A DNA stretch of 36,559 bases from Prevotella sp. (GCA_017458005.1 JAFTGH010000056.1:1-36559); one strand, 5' to 3'; counted from the stretch's first letter, positions 16,105 to 25,176 are shown. The notes: generated from the letters alone by a model not told the origin. A program made the numbers and translations.

Positions 16105-17418
16105 TTATCGTAACTGTCGGGACAAGTTTGGATCGGGGTTGTCACCGTCAGAAGGCTCAGAGGTGTCTGCAGGTGTCGTGAAGGTCAGCACATTAGGCGT
16201 GTAGATGACCTGTCCTCCAAAGTTCACATAACCACGAGCGTAATAGGTTGTCTCGGGAGTCAGTCCACCAATGAACTCCTCCACGAAGCCCTGTGTGCCA
16301 CCAGAACCAACCACCTGTGTCTCGTCATTGATGGTAGGAACTTGGTTGCGGGCACTCCAGCAGAAACCGTACTCCCCTACCTCAGAGGCAGCGTTAAACT
16401 CGAAGAAGAGCATTGCCTCTGTCGGCATCATGTGATGAGACATGATCTCGATATCACTCAGTGTAGGATACTGCACGCTGCCTACGCCCTGCTGTACGAG
16501 AACGTCAACCTGCTGCGGGTTCTGCGTACCTGCGATGATGACGATGACAGACAGACGGTCACGCTCGGTGTTGTTGTTAGGCTGGCAGTGCACGTGGATC
16601 TCACCGTTACCGATTCCCTGTGCGGGCTCTATCTGCAACCACGACTGGGCAGAAGAGGGAACGAAGGCACGCCATGCGGCATTACTGGTCACCTGAATGA
16701 CCTGGTCGCCACCGCTGGACTCCAGATTAATCTGATCGGTGTTGACACCCAAAGAGATGTCCTCACTGTTCATACCCTCCTGTGCCACCAGGACATCAGC
16801 ACTGCTGTTGCCATAAAGGATGGTGAAAGAGGTGGAGCGAGCCACATCGGTCTGGCTGGGGTCAACAGATACGTTGACGGTCTCGGTACCCACGTTGCCC
16901 GACATCTTGTCGAGGTGCAACCAGTTGATACCTGTAGGCATCTGTATCTTCCATCCCTCCACATTACTCTTGATAGAGAGCAACTGCGCTCCAACGGGGT
17001 CAGCCGCGAAGTTCAAAGTTTTTGCGGAGATATTGATGGTCGGGTCGCCACTGACCTGACGTAACGTAATCTTCTGGTTCAGTCCGCCGTCAGAGGTCAG
17101 CAGGATGGTCTCGACACGGTCGTAGACGGTCGTGTTCTGGTCGGTGGTGATTACCAGCGATCCATTACCCGTACCACGCTGTGGCTGTACGGTCAGCGAG
17201 TTCCACTCCGTCTGGTCGTAGGTCATCACCCACGAGCAGTTAGCGGTGATGGCGACATTCTTCGACTCGTCGCCCGAGCGCATCTCGATATTACCACCCT
17301 CTACCAACAAGATTTCCTTGGCGGGCTTCGCTGTCAGTTCCTCGTCCGACTTACAGCCTGTCATTCCTGCCATGATAGGCAGTGCTGCAATTATTGCGAT
17401 GATATTTCTTGTCTTCAT
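16105..17418 (-). CDS. Lipoprotein with three BACON domains, 437 aa
   Basis: The lipobox GMTGC near residue 22 marks an outer-membrane or surface lipoprotein. Three BACON-type beta domains follow (about 35-125, 128-220 and 222-312), each with the 'WL.v.P..G.G' pattern, as in NWLHLDKMSGNVGTETVNVSV and SWLQIEPAQGIGNGEIHVHC. BACON domains are spacer or glycan/mucin-binding modules in Bacteroidota. Residues 320-415 look like an Fn3-type domain (FCWSARNQVPTINDETQ...YYARGYVNFGGQVIYTPNVLTF), ending in a Ser/Asp/Pro-rich tail. It lies 35 bases after the PEGA/outer-membrane gene and 37 before the secreted-protein gene, so the three are probably one transcript. Confidence 0.88.
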   Translation of the reverse strand: MKTRNIIAIIAALPIMAGMTGCKSDEELTAKPAKEILLVEGGNIEMRSGDESKNVAITANCSWVMTYDQTEWNSLTVQPQRGTGNGSLVITTDQNTTVYDRVETILLTSDGGLNQKITLRQVSGDPTINISAKTLNFAADPVGAQLLSIKSNVEGWKIQMPTGINWLHLDKMSGNVGTETVNVSVDPSQTDVARSTSFTILYGNSSADVLVAQEGMNSEDISLGVNTDQINLESSGGDQVIQVTSNAAWRAFVPSSAQSWLQIEPAQGIGNGEIHVHCQPNNNTERDRLSVIVIIAGTQNPQQVDVLVQQGVGSVQYPTLSDIEIMSHHMMPTEAMLFFEFNAASEVGEYGFCWSARNQVPTINDETQVVGSGGTQGFVEEFIGGLTPETTYYARGYVNFGGQVIYTPNVLTFTTPADTSEPSDGDNPDPNLSRQLR

Positions 17419-17453
17419 ATCGTTCAGTCTTTATATTATATATAAGGTGTAGG

Positions 17454-18998
17454 TTAGAAATTGAAGATGGCACCCAAGGTCATCATAAAACCGCCTGCCG
17501 ATATATCACTGTTGTCAGCGATACGCTCGAAGTTGGCATCCTTGCTGACACCAATAGAGAAAGCAGGGTTAGCAAACAAGTAGAGACGCTCGATAGGCGC
17601 ATAGAGCAGTTTCGCGCCAATGGAGAGGCAGTTGGCAATAGCGCCGTCGCCATAGAGATTCGTTCCGTTCTCCACATTACCCGACAGGCGTTCTACCTCA
17701 TAGCCCAACTGTGGCACGATGCCCAGACGCTCTGTCAAAGCAAACTGGTAACCCAGTTTGACGGCAAATGTCGAGCGTTTGTAACTGATGGTGCTCAGAT
17801 AGGTGTCGTTACCGTCGGTAGAGTACCAGGGCACATCGTCAGAGCCACCCAGACCGAAGGTGTAACTAACCTGCAGGTCGTAGTTCTTATAGGTAGCGCC
17901 AGCCAGTACGCTGATACCTCCCATTGAGCGGAAGGTGTAGCCTGCGCCAAAATAGAAAGCCTGTGACTTGATATACTGCACACGGTCCAAGGTGATGGTG
18001 TCACGTGTCGTCTGGTTGTGACGCACGGTATACTCCAGACCCTGCTTGCTGACATAGCCCTTGCGGTTCAGGTTGATCTGATAGGTACCGATGGGCAGGG
18101 TCTGCGCCTCTGTCAGGTCGATGGGGTCGGTGCCATTGATGGTGGCGATGGCATTACGTGGACGGGTGTAGAGACTCAGTCGACCCGTATAAGGTGTCGG
18201 CGGAGCAGCCTGCACCGTATTGTTCGTCTGAGGAAGAACGGTGAAGGAAGTCTTCTGCGGGTCACAATCAGCCTTACGGGTCTCTACGGTATAGGTGCCC
18301 TCACGCAACTGGGTCTTCCAATAGCCATTACCCATGTTACTGCCCTCAAACCATATCTCGGCATTGTTCTCGACATTGACAGTCACATCGCCGAAATGGT
18401 CTGACATATCACGCTGCTCCACATTGATCAGGCGGAGACTGGAGTCATCGTCTGTGGTAATCATGAAAGAGGTCTCACCCTCGTAGCGGTCCTTCAAGGC
18501 ACGTACCGTATGGCGACCGTAGTTCAGATACTTGTGGTTGACAGGTAATTGTCCCACACGCTCACCGTCGATATAGATGGTGGAGTTTGCCATCTGCGCG
18601 TTGATGGTGACATAGCGACCGATACCGATGTCCAAGTACATCTCATAGGTACGGGCACCATCGATAGTAACAGGATAGTAATACTCACGCAGCACACCGT
18701 AGTCCTTGTGCTGGATGGTCAGTTTCTTGGCACGACGTGGTACGTAGAGCCATATCTCTCCATCATGTTCCTCGGATGCGACAATACCCAGCGAGCCGCC
18801 ATTGAAGGTAAAGCCACGCTCAGGAGCCTGAATCTTAATCAATGCCGCCTTCTCACCATTCTGGTCCAGTTTCTGCGTTCCATGCGTGTTTGCCGTCATG
18901 TCTTTCTCCAATCGCTCGAACTTGAGGACCTTGATGTTCTGTGCCCCTAAACCTAGAGTCACTAAACTTACAAATGTCAACAGGATTAGTTTCTTCAT
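17454..18998 (-). CDS. PEGA-domain outer-membrane protein, 514 aa
   Basis: The start at 18998 (MKKLILLTFVSLVTLGLGAQ) is chosen because it gives a normal signal peptide and because the upstream in-frame ATG at 19034 is only 1-2 bases from the expected transcription start. The mature protein begins with a domain common in Bacteroidota PEGA proteins (LEKDMTANTHGTQKLDQNGEKAALIKI...), followed by two or more PEGA modules (STIYIDGERVGQLPVNHKYLNYGRHTVRA and IATINGTDPIDLTEAQTLPIGTYQINLNRKGY). The last 150 residues form a predicted outer-membrane barrel with alternating strands and a terminal Phe (LGAIFNF). First gene of a run with the BACON lipoprotein and a secreted protein; together they look like a surface complex (inference). 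Confidence 0.87.
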   Translation of the reverse strand: MKKLILLTFVSLVTLGLGAQNIKVLKFERLEKDMTANTHGTQKLDQNGEKAALIKIQAPERGFTFNGGSLGIVASEEHDGEIWLYVPRRAKKLTIQHKDYGVLREYYYPVTIDGARTYEMYLDIGIGRYVTINAQMANSTIYIDGERVGQLPVNHKYLNYGRHTVRALKDRYEGETSFMITTDDDSSLRLINVEQRDMSDHFGDVTVNVENNAEIWFEGSNMGNGYWKTQLREGTYTVETRKADCDPQKTSFTVLPQTNNTVQAAPPTPYTGRLSLYTRPRNAIATINGTDPIDLTEAQTLPIGTYQINLNRKGYVSKQGLEYTVRHNQTTRDTITLDRVQYIKSQAFYFGAGYTFRSMGGISVLAGATYKNYDLQVSYTFGLGGSDDVPWYSTDGNDTYLSTISYKRSTFAVKLGYQFALTERLGIVPQLGYEVERLSGNVENGTNLYGDGAIANCLSIGAKLLYAPIERLYLFANPAFSIGVSKDANFERIADNSDISAGGFMMTLGAIFNF

Positions 18999-19041
18999 AT
19001 TATCTGATTGTTTTGGTTTCGCCATATTTACCATTCGGCTA

Positions 19042-19072
19042 CAAAGATAGTTAAAAATTATATACCAACAAA
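19042..19072 (-). promoter_or_regulatory. Promoter of the PEGA-BACON-secreted protein run
   Basis: TTTG (19069-19072), 19 bases, TATCTTTG (19042-19049) on the minus strand; expected start near 19036. Confidence 0.75.
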
Positions 19073-19106
19073 ACTTTTACAGATAAATTTGATGGAATAA
19101 GTCAAC

Positions 19107-19146
19107 TTTTAAAAGAAAAAGTGGAACTCATTGGAGTCCCACTTTT
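19107..19146 (-). terminator. Terminator after the C69 dipeptidase gene
   Basis: A 13-bp stem with one mismatch (19117-19129/19134-19146) is followed on the minus strand by TTTTTCTTTT (19107-19116). The stem resembles the pyrBI terminator (AGTGGAACTC type). Confidence 0.85.
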
Positions 19147-19150
19147 GTAT

Positions 19151-20797
19151 TTACTCAGGTACCGCGTACCGCTCACCAGCCTCCTTCACAAGGCGGCGGG
19201 CAAAGGGCTGAGGATAGCCGGGACGCTCCACGGTCTCCCCTAACCCGTATTTGTTGCGCTTGAACTGTCCGTTCGCATCAACGGGTTTCCGTGCCATATC
19301 ATTATGACGGACGATGAGGAATATCGCCAACTGCTTCCAGCGAGCCAGCATCTGCTGCGCCTGCTGGATGCTGTAGTCGTTGAGGTACTGGCACATCTCA
19401 CCAGATGCCATTCCCTTTGCCTTCGCCTCTATCTGGGGCTGTTGCGTCAGATAGGCATGTTGCAGGGAGTCACGTACCTGTTGCAGGTCTGGGAACATCG
19501 CGGAGTAACGGGGGTACACCATATTGCTCACCCAGTTGCACACCCAATAGGCACTCTTGTCAGAGAAGGTCACATCATCAGCCCCTGGCGCATTGAAGCA
19601 CTCGGGACGGCGGGTCATCGAGCAATAGATGGGGACGTAGGCGATCATATTGGCGTCGTCGTTGCCAAACCAGAAACAGCCGCCCACCTCACGAGGCAAC
19701 CAAGAGCGCATCTGTGAGACGAAGGAGAATGCCGACTGCTGCGTAGACACAGGACGCTCGTTGAAGTATTTCTTCCCATCCACCTTATAATATAAGGGGG
19801 TAGGACGATACGGCATCTGCCAGATACCGCCTCCGATATCCGTAGAGTCAATCTCCATCGGCGTTCCCTCGAAATGGTTACGCATATCATTCATCACGTC
19901 CTCGACACTCACTTTCTGGTCGGGAACAACCCAAAGGGGTATGTCCTCCGCATCCTTGTCGAGACCAAGTACCCAAGGCAGGTAACGGTCCATACCTTTC
20001 TTATGACGGTTGAAGAAACTCCAAGCACGGGCATCACAGATACGACGACCCGAGAAGTCGGGGAAGGCATAGGCGTTCTTCCAAGAGAACTCCTCGTCCT
20101 TGCCTGTGAACCACCCTTTCTTACGGGCATACTTGATGACATTCTTCGAGTAGAGCACGTTCTGCTTGTCTTTCTGGTCAAACACCCCTATCCTACTCTG
20201 GTTGGCATGCGCGCAGATAGCCTCATCGGGAATACGGACGGCAACCCATACGGTACGCTCCTTCGACACCTGGCGGTCTGGTCCGCATCCCTGCATCTCC
20301 AGAATCCAAGCCTCGTTAGGGTCACAGATGGTGAAGGTCTCGCCCTCTGAGCAATAGCCATACCGCTCCACCAATGTCGTCATGATCTGGATCGCCTCCC
20401 GTGCCGACTTCGCACGCTGCAAGGTGATATAGATCAGAGAGCCGTAGTCGATGACACCTGTGGAGTCGACCATCTCCTCACGACCGCCGTAGGTCGTCTC
20501 GCCAATGGTCACCTGCCACTCGTTGATATTCCCCACGACATTGTAGGTCTCCAACGCCTCCTCGATCTCGCCAAGGTATTTGTTGGTGTCCCACTCATAC
20601 ACCTGACGCTTGTCACCCTTCTGGTGCTTGGCGGCAGGATAATGGTACAGGGGCATATAGGCTCCATACGAGTCTGCGTTATAACTACAGATCACGGAAC
20701 CGTCGGTACTTGCCTTCTTACCTACGATGAAGTTGGTACAGGCATCGGCTGACGCTACCATCGCCAAAACTGCCGATATGAATAGAAATCGTTTCAT
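19151..20797 (-). CDS. Secreted C69 family dipeptidase, 548 aa
   Basis: After the signal peptide (MKRFLFISAVLAMVASADA) the mature protein begins with Cys20 in CTNFIVGKKASTDGS. This is the hallmark of peptidase family C69 (PepD-like Ntn hydrolases), where the exposed N-terminal Cys is the nucleophile. ICSYNADSYG and an EGETFTICDPNEAWILEMQG segment also fit the family. It probably hydrolyses dipeptides in the periplasm and feeds peptide-derived amino acids to the cell. It follows the M23 peptidase gene by 36 bases, with a 7-bp tandem repeat in the gap, and is the last gene before a strong terminator. Length is typical. Confidence 0.92.
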   Translation of the reverse strand: MKRFLFISAVLAMVASADACTNFIVGKKASTDGSVICSYNADSYGAYMPLYHYPAAKHQKGDKRQVYEWDTNKYLGEIEEALETYNVVGNINEWQVTIGETTYGGREEMVDSTGVIDYGSLIYITLQRAKSAREAIQIMTTLVERYGYCSEGETFTICDPNEAWILEMQGCGPDRQVSKERTVWVAVRIPDEAICAHANQSRIGVFDQKDKQNVLYSKNVIKYARKKGWFTGKDEEFSWKNAYAFPDFSGRRICDARAWSFFNRHKKGMDRYLPWVLGLDKDAEDIPLWVVPDQKVSVEDVMNDMRNHFEGTPMEIDSTDIGGGIWQMPYRPTPLYYKVDGKKYFNERPVSTQQSAFSFVSQMRSWLPREVGGCFWFGNDDANMIAYVPIYCSMTRRPECFNAPGADDVTFSDKSAYWVCNWVSNMVYPRYSAMFPDLQQVRDSLQHAYLTQQPQIEAKAKGMASGEMCQYLNDYSIQQAQQMLARWKQLAIFLIVRHNDMARKPVDANGQFKRNKYGLGETVERPGYPQPFARRLVKEAGERYAVPE

Positions 20798-20804
20798 CTA
20801 ACCT

Positions 20805-20846
20805 TTTAATATTTAATCTTTAATGTTTAATATTTAATCTTTCATC
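20805..20846. repeat. Tandem 7-bp repeat TTTAATN, six units
   Basis: Units at 20805, 20812, 20819, 20826 and 20833 read TTTAAT plus A, C, G, A, C, followed by TTTCATC at 20840. The run lies between two genes and covers the stop codon of the M23 peptidase gene (20834-20836). Confidence 0.85.
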
Positions 20847-22207
20847 TTCAATTCGTAACTGGCTCCCAACTCTCGGATGCGAGTAGTGATCCATCCATCC
20901 TGACAGACACCGCCCATGTCATGCCCACCACTGTCGATATAGAGACGGGAGGTGTCCACCCCACGGGGAATGGCGATACTCAACTCCACCCATCCGAACA
21001 ACGGACACGCTTGTTGGGCGAAGGTATAACGAGGGGATATCTTCCCTGGCTCCACCTTCGGACGGATGATTAGTCCCTCCTCCACCATGCCTGCTGGTAT
21101 TATCAGTTGCATACCAGGCAATGAGATCATGGAGAGGCGGTCGTAACGGACGTTGATGGGGTTGATGGGTTGAATGGATCTAATGGGCGTTTTGACGCCA
21201 CGAACGGTAAACTCATAGCGCGACTCGTTGCCTGTATAGTCACGCAGGATATAAAGCATCTGGTAAGGGCGCTCCTCGTCAAAGATGACATAGCCGTCGT
21301 TCTCGTCAGCCTGCAGGATAGGCAGCGTGACACCTTTAGGAATATACGAGCGCATATACCATGTCTTATGGTGCAGCCAGTGGTCGTAGTCGCCCCAGGA
21401 GTTCACCTGTCGGTTACTATAGACAGGGATGCGTCCCACATTGGCACGGAACACCTCCTGACCGTCTACCATGAGGATGGTCTCACGAATGCCATAATGG
21501 TTATATACCCCTTGCATGTAGTCGTCTGCCCATAAGGCAAAGCCCACCTTACCCCATGCCGTAAACTCCTCGTCCAAGCGGTTGGAAGTGAATCCAAAGG
21601 TCTGTTTCCCGCTTCCGCCATTGAACACCCCCTTCCCCGTCACAGGACAAGCCATGAAACTATGAGCCTGCGGTGCCACCGAGTCGTTCACATAAGGAGC
21701 GATGAAGTCCAACGGGTCCATCATATCCCAGGTGCGGGTGTCATGGATTTCCAGATGAAGGTGCGGTCCCGTACTATGTCCCGTGTTACCACTGATGGCA
21801 ATCAACTGTCCTTGGGACACGGGGAAGTCAAGGGGAGTGAAATGGAGGTCTATCTGCTCATCATGCTTCCCTGTTCGATGCACCATCCGCTCCAACTTAG
21901 GAGAGAAACGCTTCAGATGGCAATAGATACTGGTATAGCCCTCAGGATGGGTGACATAGACGGCATTGCCGAAACCGCTGATGCCAACGGTCAAACGACT
22001 CACATAGCCATCACCAATAGCATAGATATGCTTGCCCTCCACATTATCTGTCTTGATGTCCAGTCCACCATGGAAATGATTGGGACGGGGCTCACCAAAA
22101 TTACCCGCCAGTGTGATCTTGTAATCCACTGGCGAGTGATAGGTCACATTGGCATGGAGGGGATAAGCCAACAGCCAACAGCCAATAGCCAACAGCCCTT
22201 TTAGCAT
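20834..22207 (-). CDS. Secreted M23 family metallopeptidase, 457 aa
   Basis: A short signal peptide (MLKGLLAIGCWLLAYPLHA) is followed directly by the LytM/M23 domain. Zinc ligands are present: H46 and D50 in HFHGGLD and the HLH motif (H149, H151) in GPHLHLEIHD, with YAIGDGYVSRL between them. The enzyme should cleave peptidoglycan peptide cross-links or stems. About 290 further residues form a beta-rich C-terminal region (Ig-like appearance) with no named family. The start overlaps the nadC stop by 7 bases. Odd feature: the signal peptide is encoded by four tandem 7-bp repeats (22167-22194), a setting where slippage would shift the frame. Confidence 0.93.
   Translation of the reverse strand: MLKGLLAIGCWLLAYPLHANVTYHSPVDYKITLAGNFGEPRPNHFHGGLDIKTDNVEGKHIYAIGDGYVSRLTVGISGFGNAVYVTHPEGYTSIYCHLKRFSPKLERMVHRTGKHDEQIDLHFTPLDFPVSQGQLIAISGNTGHSTGPHLHLEIHDTRTWDMMDPLDFIAPYVNDSVAPQAHSFMACPVTGKGVFNGGSGKQTFGFTSNRLDEEFTAWGKVGFALWADDYMQGVYNHYGIRETILMVDGQEVFRANVGRIPVYSNRQVNSWGDYDHWLHHKTWYMRSYIPKGVTLPILQADENDGYVIFDEERPYQMLYILRDYTGNESRYEFTVRGVKTPIRSIQPINPINVRYDRLSMISLPGMQLIIPAGMVEEGLIIRPKVEPGKISPRYTFAQQACPLFGWVELSIAIPRGVDTSRLYIDSGGHDMGGVCQDGWITTRIRELGASYELKMKD
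22167..22194. repeat. Tandem 7-bp repeat GCCAAYA, four units, inside a signal peptide
   Basis: Units GCCAACA, GCCAACA, GCCAATA, GCCAACA run from 22167 to 22194 (plus-strand reading), plus a partial fifth. They encode the hydrophobic core LLAIGCWLLA of the M23 peptidase signal peptide. Confidence 0.9.
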
Positions 22208-23049
22208 GCCTTGAAACTCATGTCGAGTCCTTTGACAGAGTGTGTCAAAGCCCCCACAGAGATAAAGTCGACACCCTGCTCGGCATAGTCACGGATGGTG
22301 TCGAAGGTAATACCACCACTCGACTCCGTCTCGTAACGACCAGCGATCAGGTCGACTGCCTTCTTCGTGTCAGGCACAGAGAAGTTATCGAGCATGATAC
22401 GGTCTACGCCACCATGGTCAAGCACCTGTTGCAACTCGTCGAAAGAACGGACCTCTATCTCAATCTTCAGGTTGAGTCCCTTCTCTTGCAGATACTGATG
22501 GCAACGGTCGATGGCATTGACGATACCTCCCGCGAAGTCTACATGGTTGTCTTTCAGCAGGATCATATCAAACAGTCCGATACGATGGTTGACACCACCC
22601 CCTATCTTCACTGCCTGCTTCTCCAGCATACGCATACCTGGCGTTGTCTTACGAGTATCCAGCACACGGGTATGAGTGCCCTTGAGACGCTCCACATAAC
22701 GGTTTGTCATCGTGGCGATACCACTCATACGCTGCATGATGTTCAGCATCAGACGCTCGGTCTGCAACAGCGAACGGACACGACCCGTGACAATCATGGC
22801 GATGTCGCCTTTCTTCACCTTCGCACCATCCCCTATCAGCACTTCCACCTGCATCTCTGGGTCGAAACGACGGAACACCTCTTTTGCCACTTCCACACCC
22901 GCCAGGATGCCATCCTCCTTGATGAGCAGATGCGACTTACCCATCGCATCCGCAGGAATACAGCATAAAGTAGTATGGTCGCCATCACCGATATCCTCCG
23001 CGAAAGAGAGGTCTATCAAACGGTCCACTAACTCTTCTACACTTAACAT
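22201..23049 (-). CDS. nadC: Nicotinate-nucleotide diphosphorylase (quinolinate phosphoribosyltransferase)
   Basis: The enzyme converts quinolinate and PRPP to nicotinate mononucleotide, CO2 and PPi in de novo NAD synthesis. Motifs are intact: EDIGDGDHTT at 18-27, DTRKTTPG at 131-138, GGGVNHR at 150-156 and LKDNH at 165-169, with late strands ..RIMLDNFS and FISVGALTHS. The length of 282 is normal. It overlaps the following M23 peptidase gene by 7 bases. nadA and nadB are not in the window, so the context is unusual. A 7-bp tandem repeat lies just upstream of its ATG. Confidence 0.96.
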   Translation of the reverse strand: MLSVEELVDRLIDLSFAEDIGDGDHTTLCCIPADAMGKSHLLIKEDGILAGVEVAKEVFRRFDPEMQVEVLIGDGAKVKKGDIAMIVTGRVRSLLQTERLMLNIMQRMSGIATMTNRYVERLKGTHTRVLDTRKTTPGMRMLEKQAVKIGGGVNHRIGLFDMILLKDNHVDFAGGIVNAIDRCHQYLQEKGLNLKIEIEVRSFDELQQVLDHGGVDRIMLDNFSVPDTKKAVDLIAGRYETESSGGITFDTIRDYAEQGVDFISVGALTHSVKGLDMSFKAC

Positions 23050-23057
23050 AAGCCTTG

Positions 23058-23085
23058 TATCTATTATCTCTTATCTATTATCTCT
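23058..23085. repeat. Tandem 7-bp repeat TATCTNT, four units
   Basis: Units TATCTAT, TATCTCT, TATCTAT, TATCTCT fill most of the 37-base gap between the barrel gene's stop and the nadC start, i.e. the nadC leader. Confidence 0.85.
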
Positions 23086-23086
23086 C

Positions 23087-23587
23087 TTATTTCTTGATTT
23101 TATATTGGTCTTTAAACAGATAGATACCGATACCTACACCCAGTCCATAGGCTGAGTTCTCGAACTTCTTTGTCGAGAAGTCGATATACAGTTCCGGCTC
23201 AATGGTCACCGTACGGCTGATGAAGAAGGCATAACCCAACTGTACACCAGGTAGGAAATCGTTATAGTCTTCTGAAGCATGTTTATACTTCGCACTAACT
23301 CCCAAGTAGAGTCCATTCTGAATCATATAATAGCGACCACCAACACCCAGAGTAAAACTATTGGAACCTCCCTCACGATGATCATAGCCGACCTCTGCCA
23401 ACCCCATTAAGTTGTCGGCAAACAAATAACCAGCCTTGGCACCTATACCGAAATGAAACTGCTTTGCCTCGCTAGCAATTTCAAGACCTGTTAATTTAGC
23501 ACCAAGATATGCCTTACCCTGTTCAAACTGTGCGTTGGCAGTCAATGATGCTGCTAAAACGGTGAGTAATAAAAATACTTTCTTCAT
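23087..23587 (-). CDS. Small outer-membrane beta-barrel protein, 166 aa
   Basis: The signal peptide MKKVFLLLTVLAASLTANAQ is followed by about eight amphipathic strands with alternating aromatic/Gly pattern (AYLGAKLTGLEI, HFGIGAKAGYLFA, LMGLAEVGYDH, SFTLGVGGRYYMI, LYLGVSAKYKHA, PGVQLGYAFFI, VTIEPELYIDF, YGLGVGIGIYLF). This is the OmpA/OmpX-like 'outer membrane beta-barrel' type seen widely in Bacteroidota. No function can be assigned. It is 56 bases downstream of cstA and 37 upstream of nadC, with a 7-bp repeat in both gaps. Confidence 0.85.
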   Translation of the reverse strand: MKKVFLLLTVLAASLTANAQFEQGKAYLGAKLTGLEIASEAKQFHFGIGAKAGYLFADNLMGLAEVGYDHREGGSNSFTLGVGGRYYMIQNGLYLGVSAKYKHASEDYNDFLPGVQLGYAFFISRTVTIEPELYIDFSTKKFENSAYGLGVGIGIYLFKDQYKIKK

Positions 23588-23605
23588 AATGATATAACTC
23601 TTAAA

Positions 23606-23647
23606 CTATTAAAGATTAAACATTAAAAATTAAACATTAAAGATTAA
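23606..23647. repeat. Tandem 7-bp repeat NNATTAA, six units
   Basis: Units CTATTAA, AGATTAA, ACATTAA, AAATTAA, ACATTAA, AGATTAA run without interruption and cover the cstA stop codon (23644-23646). On the other strand the units read TTAATNN, close to the run at 20805. Confidence 0.85.
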
Positions 23648-25110
23648 CCTTTTGAACTATTAACCTCTCTCCTATACCACAGGCAGAACCAAACCACTGC
23701 GACGACAAAACAGATGCCGCCCAAGGTGTAGCCGATAGGCTCAGGCAGATGGAATGCCTGCTTGGACACAAACAGGAACGTGGAGCATACCGTTGTCATG
23801 AAGAGGGCTGGTATCAGCGTGATGACAAACGGTTTCTTCTTCCGCACGAGATAGACGGTCAGTGTCCATAGCGTGAAGACGGATAATGCCTGGTTGCTCC
23901 AGCCGAAATACTGCCAGATGGTGTTGAAGCCATCAGGGTTCTCAATCTGCCATATCAACATGGCGATAGAGGCAGCGAACATCGGGACACAGATGTACAG
24001 ACGCTTCACGATAGGACGCTGGTCGAGTTTCAACCACTCGGCAACAATCAGACGACCTGAGCGGAAAGCGGTGTCACCACTGGTGATCGGTGCTGCTACC
24101 ACACCCAGCATGGCAAGGATGGCACCTACGACACCCAACCAGTCGTTGCAGACCAAGTTTACCACGGCAGGGGCTGAGGTGAAGAAGCCCTTGTCGGCTC
24201 CTGCTATCAACTCATAACCTGGTGTCGGACTGCCATAGAAGAACCAAGACGATACCGTAGCCCATATCAAGGCAACCACACCCTCCGTAATCATCGCTCC
24301 GTAGAAGACGGGGCGACCCATGTGCTCTGACTTCACGCAACGAGCCATTAACGGACTCTGGGTAGCATGGAAGCCACTGATAGCGCCACAGGCAATAGTG
24401 ATAAACAGGGCTGGGAAGATGGCATCCGTCCATTTCTCTGGCTGTGCCTCCGCTCCCATATTATAAAGGTGTGACCATAACTCGGGCAACTGAGGCCACT
24501 TGACAAACAACACCACCATCAGGGCTCCTGCCATAAACAACAGGGAGAAGGCAAACAAAGGATATATCTTACCGATAATCTTGTCGATAGGCAGCATCGT
24601 GGCGATGATATAATAGACGAAGATGATACCTACCCACATCATCGTCTCACCACCGATGGAGTGCAGAATCTCCGCAGGACTGTACACAAATACCGTACCC
24701 ACCATAATCAGCAACAGGACGGTGAACACCAGCATTATACTTTTCGTCGTCTTGCCCAGATACTTACCAATCAACTCGGGTAGTCCCGCACCCTCATTAC
24801 GCATCGACAGCATACCCGACAGATAGTCGTGGGTGGCACCAGCGAAGATACATCCCAACACAATCCACAGATAGGCGACGGGACCGAACTTCGCTCCCAT
24901 GATGGCACCAAAGATAGGACCCGTACCTGCGATGTTCAGAAACTGAATCATGAAAATCTTCCAGTTAGGAAGCACAATATAGTCCAAGCCGTCAGCCTTT
25001 GCCACGGCAGGAGTGACACGGTCGTCTGGATGGAAAATCCTCTCCACCAGTTTGCCGTAGAAGAGATAGCCTAACAAAAGCGCTATCAAACTTAATGAAA
25101 ATGATATCAT
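23644..25110 (-). CDS. cstA: CstA family transporter (carbon starvation protein type), 488 aa
   Basis: The protein is almost entirely membrane helices (about 12-14) and begins MISFSLSLIALLLGYLFYGKLVERIF. Family features are visible: DGLDYIVLPNWKIFMIQFLNIAGTGPIFGAIMG near the start, GATHDYLSGMLSMRNEGAGLPEL, and FVYYIIATMLPIDKIIGK. CstA-type carriers import pyruvate or peptides, typically when carbon is scarce; this is the short Bacteroidota form compared with about 700 residues in E. coli. It is the first gene of the minus-strand run that continues to the dipeptidase at 19151, which would suit peptide use (inference). A TAACTTTG box lies 29 bases upstream of the ATG. Confidence 0.92.
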   Translation of the reverse strand: MISFSLSLIALLLGYLFYGKLVERIFHPDDRVTPAVAKADGLDYIVLPNWKIFMIQFLNIAGTGPIFGAIMGAKFGPVAYLWIVLGCIFAGATHDYLSGMLSMRNEGAGLPELIGKYLGKTTKSIMLVFTVLLLIMVGTVFVYSPAEILHSIGGETMMWVGIIFVYYIIATMLPIDKIIGKIYPLFAFSLLFMAGALMVVLFVKWPQLPELWSHLYNMGAEAQPEKWTDAIFPALFITIACGAISGFHATQSPLMARCVKSEHMGRPVFYGAMITEGVVALIWATVSSWFFYGSPTPGYELIAGADKGFFTSAPAVVNLVCNDWLGVVGAILAMLGVVAAPITSGDTAFRSGRLIVAEWLKLDQRPIVKRLYICVPMFAASIAMLIWQIENPDGFNTIWQYFGWSNQALSVFTLWTLTVYLVRKKKPFVITLIPALFMTTVCSTFLFVSKQAFHLPEPIGYTLGGICFVVAVVWFCLWYRREVNSSKG

Positions 25111-25138
25111 TCTTTTCTCTGTATTTAAAATCTTCCTG

Positions 25139-25146
25139 CAAAGTTA
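25139..25146 (-). promoter_or_regulatory. -7 box TAACTTTG of cstA
   Basis: It matches TAnnTTTG, about 29 bases before the cstA ATG; no good -33 TTTG at the right distance. It faces away from the divergent box at 25169. Confidence 0.5.
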
Positions 25147-25168
25147 CGAATAAATTGAGAATAATTTG

Positions 25169-25176
25169 TAATTTTG
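25169..25176 (+). promoter_or_regulatory. -7 box TAATTTTG, 8 bases before the GHL10 gene ATG
   Basis: TAATTTTG ends only 8 bases before the ATG at 25185, implying a leader of a few bases at most. The -33 region is weak. Confidence 0.5.
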
